A DNA stretch of 19,757 nucleotides, from the NCBI RefSeq assembly GCF_945952095.1, contig NZ_CAMFHL010000121.1, forward strand, positions 1 to 19,757, given 5' to 3'. The stretch's first letter is position 1; each line of letters begins with the position of its first letter. This document shows, piece by piece, positions 7,228 to 13,708 of the stretch. The notes below the pieces were generated by a model that made no database searches, was not told where the DNA came from, and was given only the letters and a program-made list of their open reading frames with translations. Origin of the DNA: an uncultured Arsenicibacter sp. Its GTDB lineage: Bacteria > Bacteroidota > Bacteroidia > Cytophagales > Spirosomataceae. The position numbers were made by a program, and so were the translations under genes.

Positions 7228-8031
7228 TCAGCGCGTAAGGAGGCCGGCGTCGAGCACAAATTGGGAGCCGGTGATGTAACGGGCCTGATCAGAGGCCAGG
7301 TAAAGTACCATACCGGACACGTCTTCCGGTTCTACCCACGGGACAGGCAAGAGGTTTCCGGCCGACCGTTCGGCAATCTCCTGCGTCGTGGTTCCTTCAA
7401 GTGCTGCCAGTCCGTCGTTCATAGGGGTATTCACGCCGGTCGGATGAATGGAATTAACGCGGATGCTATACGGAGCCAGCTCAATGGCCCAGGATTTTGT
7501 GAGCCCCACCAGGCCCCATTTTGAGGCAGCATAATGGCTCAGGCGGTTCATGCCGCGAAGGCCTGCAATGCTTGAATTGTTGATAATCACCCCCGAACGC
7601 TGTGCAATCATGACCGGGATAATCCGTTTTGCGGTCAGCCACGCCCCCTTCAGATTGATATCCAGCATGGCATCCCACTCCTCCTCGGGCAATTCGTGCG
7701 CCAGCCCATACGCACAAATACCGGCATTGTTGAACAGAATATCGATCCGGCCGAATGTTTGCAGCGCCAGGTCAACAGCCCGGACGATGTCGGCATCCGT
7801 ACGGACATCACCCGTGACGGTGAGGCATTGTCCCCCCGCCTGTTCAATTTCTTGTTTCAACGATACGAGTTCATCGGATGAGCCGAACGTATAGGCGGGA
7901 TAATCCAGATTACGGGCGACATCAAAGGCGATGATGCCTGCGCCCTTCTGCGCCAGTGCCAGGGCTACGGCGCGGCCCTGGCCATGTGCCGCGCCGGTAA
8001 TAAAGGCAGTTTTAGCAGTTAATTCACTCAT
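7228..8031 (-). CDS. SDR family NAD-dependent oxidoreductase (resembles mycofactocin-associated, bound-NAD type)
   Basis: This 267-residue short-chain dehydrogenase has TGAAHGQG (residues 12-19, cofactor loop), NNAG (101-104), the catalytic Ser154-Tyr167-Lys171 set in NNSSIAG and YAASK, and a C-terminal ITGSQFVLDAG. After the second strand (FDVA) there is an extra segment, about residues 41-56 (LDYPAYTFGSSDEL). I associate such an insert with SDRs that hold NAD tightly, including those paired with mycofactocin. Asp37 at the end of strand 2 favours NAD over NADP. The substrate is probably an alcohol or ketone but is unknown. The ATG overlaps the CMD-family gene by 8 bp, so the two are translationally linked, and a terminator follows 18 bp after the stop. 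No mycofactocin genes are in the window. Confidence 0.88.
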   Translation of the reverse strand: MSELTAKTAFITGAAHGQGRAVALALAQKGAGIIAFDVARNLDYPAYTFGSSDELVSLKQEIEQAGGQCLTVTGDVRTDADIVRAVDLALQTFGRIDILFNNAGICAYGLAHELPEEEWDAMLDINLKGAWLTAKRIIPVMIAQRSGVIINNSSIAGLRGMNRLSHYAASKWGLVGLTKSWAIELAPYSIRVNSIHPTGVNTPMNDGLAALEGTTTQEIAERSAGNLLPVPWVEPEDVSGMVLYLASDQARYITGSQFVLDAGLLTR

Positions 8032-8599
8032 TTTCCTGTGGTTTAGTCAGCGGCAGATAGGCGTGCAGGTAGTCATCAACAACAACATCCAGCGCATTAT
8101 TGAAAAGATTGGTAGCAATCATCTGTCCGGCAAATGCCGTCAGCACCACGATCTCAGCCGGATTATATACCTGCCGTATCGGCTCATAAACGGCCGCCGG
8201 CACTTCCCCGCGATGCTGTGCGATGGAAGCCCCGAAACGGAGCAGGTGTTGCTCATCACCGGAAAGCAGCAGGTCTTCCGGCCGTTCGCCGTTATCGATG
8301 ATTATTTTCCGGAAAAAGGTCGTGCAGAGCGGACAGTCTGACGCTTCTGAAATGGCATGTGCATACAGATAGGCCGCCCGCTTTCCGACAATCTCAATTA
8401 CCTGATAATAGAGCGGATACCACTGCATGTATACCGTAAACGCCAGCGCTGAATGGCTGAGCGTTGCCTTCATATTGGTTATTGTTGAGCCGGGATAATC
8501 CAAAATGTGTTTTTCCCACAACTCCCTTATTTCAGTTGATGCTTCCGCTGTAGTCAGCGGGGCAATGCGTGGTTTCTGATCAGTGTCTTGCAGCGGCAT
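8024..8599 (-). CDS. carboxymuconolactone decarboxylase (AhpD-like) fold protein with CPLC motif
   Basis: This 191-residue all-helical protein resembles the AhpD/CMD peroxidase-related family. Residues 80-96 carry HAISEASDCPLCTTFF: a CxxC pair at Cys89 and Cys92 preceded by Glu85. In AhpD the second Cys is followed four residues later by a His that completes the proton relay; here that place is Phe96, so classic alkylhydroperoxide-reductase chemistry is uncertain. The CxxC still suggests thiol-disulfide activity. A C-terminal helical segment (VVLTAFAGQMIATNLFNNAL) matches the second half of the fold. It lies 72 bp after the NifS-like gene and overlaps the SDR start, so it is probably the middle gene of a three-gene operon. 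The function is not predicted beyond redox chemistry. Confidence 0.78.
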   Translation of the reverse strand: MPLQDTDQKPRIAPLTTAEASTEIRELWEKHILDYPGSTITNMKATLSHSALAFTVYMQWYPLYYQVIEIVGKRAAYLYAHAISEASDCPLCTTFFRKIIIDNGERPEDLLLSGDEQHLLRFGASIAQHRGEVPAAVYEPIRQVYNPAEIVVLTAFAGQMIATNLFNNALDVVVDDYLHAYLPLTKPQENE

Positions 8600-8671
8600 T
8601 ATTTCCGGATTTTTAGAACGGGTAGAGGATTAATATTAACCAATTTCCTGATAAAAAAACAGGGATCAGTG

Positions 8672-9892
8672 TCAGATGTGATAGCGTATCCGGTTATTCG
8701 TTTCTTTCGGTGTCGCCAGCGCTCTGGCATCACCATGATAAAACTCCTGAATCGTCTTTACAAAAAAATCGATGTCTTTATTCGTATTGAGCCGGCTCAG
8801 GGAAATCCGGATATTTTCGCGATCGGGATAAACACCGATTGCTTTTAGTACGTGGGAGCCGTTTTTTTCCAGATTTGACCGGGCGCTGCCGCCGGAAACG
8901 GATAAGCCGGCTCTGTTTAATAACTCGGTAACCGGATTTCCGGATGGTAAAACCGGCAAACTTATGCTAAGAATCGTATCGATACTTTCATCCAGGAGAT
9001 CACTGGTGCCGTTAAACTGAATATCAATCCCAAGCAGCATCAGTTTATGCAATAACCGGGCTTTCAGGTGCCGGATATGGGTCTGATGCTTCAGTAAATC
9101 CAGGTGGGCCAGTTCCAGCGCTTTGGCCATGCCGACGATGCCCGCGATGTTTTCGGTACCCGGCCGCATACCCCTCTCCTGGGCCCCGCCGTGCCAGAGT
9201 GCCGGCAACTGTAACGGATTGCGGATATAGAGCAGGCCCACCCCCTGCGGCCCGTGAAATTTATGGGCTGATCCGGTAATGAAATCTACCGGCGTCTGCA
9301 GGAGGTCATACGAGTAGTGCCCTAGCGTCTGAACTGTGTCCGAATGAAAGATACAGTCATATTCCTGACTTATGCCGGCGACCTTCTGAATATCCGTCAG
9401 ATTTCCGATTTCATTATTGCCGTGCATCAGACTGATCAGGATGCCGCCGGTATTGCGGTGTGACAATCCTGATGACCGCCTGCTTTCCAGTAGATACGCC
9501 AGGTGACCGTAGTCGATCCGGCCATGATCATCAATCCGGACCATGTGTAACCGGATAATACCCTGTTTCTCCATCATGACCAGGGGTTGCAGTACGGATT
9601 GATGCTCGATAGGGCTGGTAATTACTTCACGGATATTACCGGAGCGGATACTGCCCATCAGGGCCATGTTATTGGCTTCGGTAGCCCCGCTTGTAAACAA
9701 TATATCGTCGGGGTGCGCACGGAGGATCGACGCAATCTGCTCCCTGGCCTCCTCAATTGCTTTTCTGACAAATATCCCCTGCCGGTGCACGGCGGATGCA
9801 TTTCCCCAATACTGTCTGAAAAAAGGTAACATCACCTGTAGTACCTCTTCGTCTAAAGCGGTAGTGGCCGCGTTATCCAGATAACTAGTCAT
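8672..9892 (-). CDS. NifS/IscS-like class V aminotransferase lacking the catalytic cysteine
   Basis: This 406-residue protein has the full fold of group I cysteine desulfurases: YLDNAATT at residues 4-11, TSGATEANN, the PLP-stacking His97 in SPIEHQSV, HGNNEIGN, HSDTVQTLG, and the PLP lysine Lys211 in GSAHKFHGPQG. It also has the GMRPGTENIAG motif. The desulfurase loop, normally GSACSS, reads GSARSN: residue 338 is Arg (CGG, bases 8879-8881). The only cysteine in the protein is Cys180, far from that loop. Persulfide formation in the usual way is therefore not expected. A PLP-dependent lyase acting on cystine or another amino acid, or a regulatory pseudoenzyme, are alternatives. The AATCTAT-N7-ATAGATT palindrome lies 31 bp upstream of the start. 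It heads a probable operon with the CMD and SDR genes. Confidence 0.88.
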   Translation of the reverse strand: MTSYLDNAATTALDEEVLQVMLPFFRQYWGNASAVHRQGIFVRKAIEEAREQIASILRAHPDDILFTSGATEANNMALMGSIRSGNIREVITSPIEHQSVLQPLVMMEKQGIIRLHMVRIDDHGRIDYGHLAYLLESRRSSGLSHRNTGGILISLMHGNNEIGNLTDIQKVAGISQEYDCIFHSDTVQTLGHYSYDLLQTPVDFITGSAHKFHGPQGVGLLYIRNPLQLPALWHGGAQERGMRPGTENIAGIVGMAKALELAHLDLLKHQTHIRHLKARLLHKLMLLGIDIQFNGTSDLLDESIDTILSISLPVLPSGNPVTELLNRAGLSVSGGSARSNLEKNGSHVLKAIGVYPDRENIRISLSRLNTNKDIDFFVKTIQEFYHGDARALATPKETNNRIRYHI

Positions 9893-9922
9893 GACACGTT
9901 TTGATTAATGATTATTTTATAA

Positions 9923-9943
9923 AATCTATATAATAAATAGATT
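9923..9943. promoter_or_regulatory. second copy of the AATCTAT-N7-ATAGATT palindrome, upstream of the NifS-like gene
   Basis: AATCTAT at 9923-9929 and ATAGATT at 9937-9943 flank a 7-nt AT-rich centre, the same half-sites and spacing as at 7006-7026. It is 31 bp upstream of the NifS-like ATG on the minus strand. The promoter here is unclear: TAGATTTT, overlapping the palindrome, resembles a -7 element, but no well-spaced TTTG precedes it. Confidence 0.6.
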
Positions 9944-10129
9944 AATTGATCAGACAATAATTCCCTGAACGGGAAAGTGGTCGATATAAATCCGGTGCAG
10001 GAACAGGATGCAGGCAGGAGTCTGGCCCGTGGACGGATTTTGCAGGAAGCGGATCTTGCAGATTTAAAGATTTAATCGCTAAAGTCTACAGAAGAAATTA
10101 TATAAACAATTATTTCAGTAGAAAATGGC

Positions 10130-10164
10130 AAAAAAAATACCGGGTTCAGCGGCAACTGACCCGG
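10130..10164 (-). terminator. minus-strand terminator-like hairpin with eight-base U tract
   Basis: CCGGGT-T-CAG (10140-10149) pairs with CTG-ACCCGG (10156-10164): nine base pairs with one bulged T and a six-base loop. On the minus strand the stem is followed, after TA, by eight T (10137-10130). No minus-strand gene lies to its right before the SusC gene, so what it would end is unexplained. An antisense RNA to the SusC leader is one possibility. Confidence 0.5.
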
Positions 10165-10181
10165 CAGGCTGTACAAATGAA

Positions 10182-10195
10182 GTCCTGGCAGACCC
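10182..10195 (+). repeat. direct repeat copy 1, GTCCTGGCAGACCC
   Basis: The 14-bp sequence recurs exactly at 10652-10665. Similarity continues for several bases: GTTACATTT here against ATTCATTTT there. The copies are 470 bp apart, both in the untranslated region ahead of SusC. The role is unknown. Confidence 0.6.
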
Positions 10196-10379
10196 GTTAC
10201 ATTTGCTAAACCGCTACAATATTGTAAAAAGAATGTAAATGACGAAAAATAAATACCAACGCCCCCACGTCAGGTAGATGCCGGTATAGTCAATTGTCAG
10301 TCAATGATGTATGTATAATTCCCCGAAAAGTAGATAGAGTAATAGATAACTAACTGGTAATCAATTTTTACACAACAAT

Positions 10380-10410
10380 TTTGTGGCTTCAATTTTGTTT
10401 ACCATTTTTG
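10380..10410 (+). promoter_or_regulatory. candidate Bacteroidota promoter for the SusC operon
   Basis: TTTG at 10380-10383 is followed, after 19 nt, by CATTTTTG at 10403-10410, one mismatch from TAnnTTTG. It would give a leader of about 270 nt before the SusC ATG, containing the palindrome at 10469-10487 and the second direct repeat. TTTG is common in AT-rich sequence, so support is modest. Confidence 0.35.
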
Positions 10411-10468
10411 CCGTTGATAACGTTATTTACCGATAAGTCAGTGCACTGGCTTATTTATTTATGACTAT

Positions 10469-10487
10469 ACTATATAAAATATATAGT
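10469..10487. promoter_or_regulatory. 19-bp AT-rich palindrome in the SusC leader
   Basis: ACTATATA at 10469-10476 and TATATAGT at 10480-10487 are perfect 8-bp arms around AAA. A partial extra half-site, GACTATA, lies at 10463-10469. It resembles the other palindromes in its CTAT...ATAG ends, but the spacing is 9 rather than 7, so the same regulator is not shown. It could be an operator or an RNA hairpin. Confidence 0.4.
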
Positions 10488-10651
10488 CTTACTATTTTTC
10501 ATCAATACCTATTGATACATGAAATACTCAACACAACGCCGGAAGCGAAAACAGATCCGGCCCCGTTAACAACAGCAACTTTCCCGAAACGATGACTGTC
10601 GGTATAGGCGGCAACCTATGCAGACAGGAGAACTATGTATTTGTCTTACAG

Positions 10652-10665
10652 GTCCTGGCAGACCC
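10652..10665 (+). repeat. direct repeat copy 2, GTCCTGGCAGACCC
   Basis: This is an exact second copy of the 14-bp sequence at 10182-10195, ending 21 bp before the SusC start codon. It lies where it could affect translation initiation or pair with a small RNA. Confidence 0.6.
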
Positions 10666-10686
10666 ATTCATTTTAAAACCAGAATA

Positions 10687-13600
10687 ATGCAGAAACTCTT
10701 TACAACATGGGTAGTGTGGCTACTCATAACCGGTAGTGTAGTGGCCCAGGCTACCAAACTGGCCGGCCTCGTTCGTTCAGCGGACGGCGAGGCATTACCC
10801 GGGGTAACAATTGCCCTGAAGGGAACCACGCAGGGAACGACTACGGATGCGCAGGGACGGTTTACCTTACCCGTATCCGGCACCAATGCAGTGCTGATTG
10901 TGAGCGCAATCGGCTATGCGACGAGCGAGATAAAACCGGCCGGCACGGAGCTGACGATTACATTACAGCCGGATGTCAGGCAGTTATCCGAAGTGGTGGT
11001 AACGGGTTACAGCGAACAAAGCCGTAAATCCCTGACCAGTGCCATTTCGACGGTCAGGGGGACCGATATCAAGGATATTCCGGTAGCCAGCCCCGATCAG
11101 TTGTTGCAGGGAAAAGCCCCGGGGGTGCAGGTTCAGGCGAACTCCGGGGTGCCGGGCGGCGGGATTTTTATCCGGGTACGGGGAACCAACTCGGTAAATG
11201 CCGGAAACGATCCGCTGTACATTGTCGATGGCGTGTTTATCAACAATACCAACCTGGTAGCCACCGGTCTCGGTAACCAGGTCCCCTCGAACCCGCTGGC
11301 GGACCTCAACCCGGCTGATATTGAAAGCATAGAGGTCCTGAAAGATGCCAATGCCACGGCTATCTATGGCTCAAGGGGCGCCAACGGCGTTGTCCTGATT
11401 ACGACCAAACGGGGTAAATCCGGCAAAACAAAACTTACCTTTGATACGTATCAGGGGTGGTCAAAAGCGGCAAAACTTTTTGATCTGGTAACCGGCCCGC
11501 AGCTGGCTGAGCTTGAGAACGAGCGGTTCATCAACGACGGGGGTGCTCCTGCCAGCGTTCCTTTCCGGTCCGTTGCAAGCGGCGGTCAGGGGTTGCCTGC
11601 CGAGCAGCCTACCTTCGACCGGATCAATGACTTATTCCGAACGGCGCGGACCAACAACTACGAACTGTCGGCGGCAGGCGGCAACGACAAAACCCAGTTC
11701 TACATCGGCGGCGGTTACTTCCGGCAGGAATCCATCGTGAAACCCTCAAATTTTGAGCGCTACAGTTTCCGCGTCAACGTCGATAACCGCGTCAGTGATA
11801 AACTGAAGGTCGGCACCAGCACCGCACTGGCCAGGACCGTCCGGAATGTCAGCAGCAATGACAATAACCCGGCGGGTGTTATTAACTCCGCATTGTTCCC
11901 GCGCACTAACCTGCCGGTATTCAACACCGATGGTTCCTATGCCAAATACGGGAATTTCGATAACCACCTGGCACTGATCAATAACCTCAACAACAATGCT
12001 GTTGGCTCACGGATCATCAGTAATGTCTTCGGGGTATATGAATTCACGCCCTCATTAAGCCTGCGCAGCAGCTGGAGTGTTGACTTCAACGATATGTATG
12101 AAAACAACTACAACAACACGTTGTTGCTGGCCGGTCAGCCACGGGGAACGGCTACCTCGTTTCTGTCCCGTGATGTGACCCTGCTCAACGAACAGGTACT
12201 GACTTACCGGGAAACGTTTGCCGATGTGCATTCCCTGCAGGTACTGATCGGTAATACAATCCAGAAAAACACCTTTCAGCGCACTACGCTGAGCGAGCAG
12301 CAGTTTCCGTCGAACGAGTTACAGACCATTGCGTCGTCGGCGACGCAGACCGGATCTTCGTCCAGGTCACAGGCGGGTCTGCTTTCGTTTTTCGGGAAAG
12401 CCAACTATAGTTTCAAAGACCGGTATTCGGTTGATGCCAGTTTACGGGCGGATGCTTCCAGCCGGTTTGGTCTCTCAAAGCGGTGGGGGTATTTCCCGTC
12501 GGTCGGGGTAGGCTGGCGTTTGTCGGAAGAGACGTTTATTCAGAAACTGAACGTTTTTGACGAATTAAAGGTACGGGCAAGCTGGGGCCTTACCGGCAAT
12601 CAGGCGGGTATCAGCGATTTTGCGTCACTTGGCTTGTGGCAGGGCGGTGCCAATTACCTCGATTTACCCGGTACGGCTCCCCTACAGCTTGCCAACGCGG
12701 ACCTGAGCTGGGAAACCACCCGTCAGTGGAATGTCGGACTGGATGTGGCGGTGCTGAAACGCCGGCTGTTTGCCGAACTGAACTATTACGACAAGTATAC
12801 CTATGGTTTGCTGCTGAACGTTCCGGTGCCGCGGAAACTCGGCTATTCATCGGTTGTTCAGAATTACGGGGCGGTCCGGAACCGGGGCATTGAACTGTCG
12901 CTGACGGCTAACTGGCTGAATCGTCCGGATGTAAGCTGGAGTACCAGCTTTAACATCTCGCGCAACGTCAACCGGATTGCCAAACTGGCGGCACCGATTA
13001 CGACCGGCTCGCGGGATATATTCCGGCTGGAAGAAGGCGCATCGCTGTACTCCTTCTGGCTTTATCACCAGACACAGGTGAACCCGAAAACCGGCGATGC
13101 GGAGTACCAGGACCTTAATAACGATGGCGCCATTACGGTGGCCGACCGGCAGCTTGTCGGAAATGCCTGGCCGGATTTCTTTGGCGGTCTGACAAACTCG
13201 TTCCGGTATAAAGGCTTTGACCTGGGGCTGAACCTTTATTTTGAGCAGGGCGCAAAAATCATGAACATGAACCGGTTTTTTCTGGTACACGGCGGAACGC
13301 AGCGCAACATCGGCTACTTCCCCGAACAGCTTGACCGGTGGCGGAAAGAGGGCGATGTAACGACCGTACCCCGCCTGACTACCAATGCCAACAGCAATAA
13401 TTACGGGGGAGTCGTGCAGAACCTGAGCGACCGGTACCTCGAAGACGGATCGTTTCTCCGGCTTCGCACGCTGACTGTCGGCTATTCGGTTCCCAAACCG
13501 GTGCTGAACAAGGTACGGATTGCATCGGCGCGGATCTATGTGCAGGCCACCAACCTGTTTACGGTTACGCCTTATTCGGGGCTGGATCCTGAGGTAAACT

Positions 13601-13692
13601 CGCAGAGCAACGTGGCCAATACCAAAAACTTTGACTGGGCTACGGTGCCACAGCCCCGCACGATTCAGGCTGGTCTTTCCCTTGGCTTTTAA
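10687..13692 (+). CDS. SusC/RagA-family TonB-dependent outer-membrane transporter
   Basis: This 1001-residue protein imports a ligand captured by the SusD partner, using TonB energy. It has a signal peptide at residues 1-22 (cleavage near VVAQA). A carboxypeptidase-D-like domain follows at about 23-97 (LAGLVRSADGEALPGVTIALKGT). The SusC-type SEVVVTGY motif is at 101-108, and the plug domain is at about 115-235, with LLQGKAPGVQVQ, IRVRGTNSVN, DPLYIVDGV and ANATAIYGSRGANGVVLITTK. The remainder is the beta-barrel, ending PRTIQAGLSLGF with a terminal Phe. The start at 10687 is chosen because it directly precedes the signal peptide; the frame is open back to 10618. No FecI/FecR regulators are nearby. 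SusD begins 16 bp downstream. The ligand cannot be read from the sequence; the downstream enzymes suggest a small peptide-like or organosulfur compound rather than a glycan. Confidence 0.95.
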   Translation: MQKLFTTWVVWLLITGSVVAQATKLAGLVRSADGEALPGVTIALKGTTQGTTTDAQGRFTLPVSGTNAVLIVSAIGYATSEIKPAGTELTITLQPDVRQLSEVVVTGYSEQSRKSLTSAISTVRGTDIKDIPVASPDQLLQGKAPGVQVQANSGVPGGGIFIRVRGTNSVNAGNDPLYIVDGVFINNTNLVATGLGNQVPSNPLADLNPADIESIEVLKDANATAIYGSRGANGVVLITTKRGKSGKTKLTFDTYQGWSKAAKLFDLVTGPQLAELENERFINDGGAPASVPFRSVASGGQGLPAEQPTFDRINDLFRTARTNNYELSAAGGNDKTQFYIGGGYFRQESIVKPSNFERYSFRVNVDNRVSDKLKVGTSTALARTVRNVSSNDNNPAGVINSALFPRTNLPVFNTDGSYAKYGNFDNHLALINNLNNNAVGSRIISNVFGVYEFTPSLSLRSSWSVDFNDMYENNYNNTLLLAGQPRGTATSFLSRDVTLLNEQVLTYRETFADVHSLQVLIGNTIQKNTFQRTTLSEQQFPSNELQTIASSATQTGSSSRSQAGLLSFFGKANYSFKDRYSVDASLRADASSRFGLSKRWGYFPSVGVGWRLSEETFIQKLNVFDELKVRASWGLTGNQAGISDFASLGLWQGGANYLDLPGTAPLQLANADLSWETTRQWNVGLDVAVLKRRLFAELNYYDKYTYGLLLNVPVPRKLGYSSVVQNYGAVRNRGIELSLTANWLNRPDVSWSTSFNISRNVNRIAKLAAPITTGSRDIFRLEEGASLYSFWLYHQTQVNPKTGDAEYQDLNNDGAITVADRQLVGNAWPDFFGGLTNSFRYKGFDLGLNLYFEQGAKIMNMNRFFLVHGGTQRNIGYFPEQLDRWRKEGDVTTVPRLTTNANSNNYGGVVQNLSDRYLEDGSFLRLRTLTVGYSVPKPVLNKVRIASARIYVQATNLFTVTPYSGLDPEVNSQSNVANTKNFDWATVPQPRTIQAGLSLGF

Positions 13693-13708
13693 TGTACCGA
13701 CAACGATC

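Larger units (their letters stand above)
9893..10686. other. long intergenic region between the divergent NifS-like and SusC operons
   Basis: No convincing gene lies in these 794 bases. They contain the palindrome at 9923-9943, a minus-strand terminator-like hairpin at 10130-10164, two copies of GTCCTGGCAGACCC (10182 and 10652), and nested inverted repeats at 10197-10238 (TTACATT/AATGTAA around ACAATATTGT). They also hold a TAGATA pair at 10331 and 10343, a candidate plus-strand promoter at 10380-10410, and an AT-rich palindrome at 10469-10487. A short open frame starting GTG 9977 and ending 10075 (32 codons) reads like protein but has no support. Such a long, structured leader suggests heavy regulation of the SusC operon. 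Confidence 0.6.

Noticed and set aside
9977..10075. Short open frame (GTG start, 32 codons) in the NifS-SusC intergenic region, reading like the C-terminus of a protein
   Set aside because: No ATG, no recognisable family and a very short length. It may be a gene remnant, but there is not enough to call it.
9961..10209. About 82 codons open on the plus strand, ending with a possible ten-codon peptide (MKSWQTRYIC)
   Set aside because: There is no start codon until near the end and the composition is not protein-like. A Cys-containing leader peptide was considered, but only one Cys is present and no paired attenuator follows on the plus strand.
10618..10686. Longer SusC start at GTG 10618
   Set aside because: It would add 23 residues before an otherwise perfect signal peptide and include the direct repeat. 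ATG 10687 fits the family.
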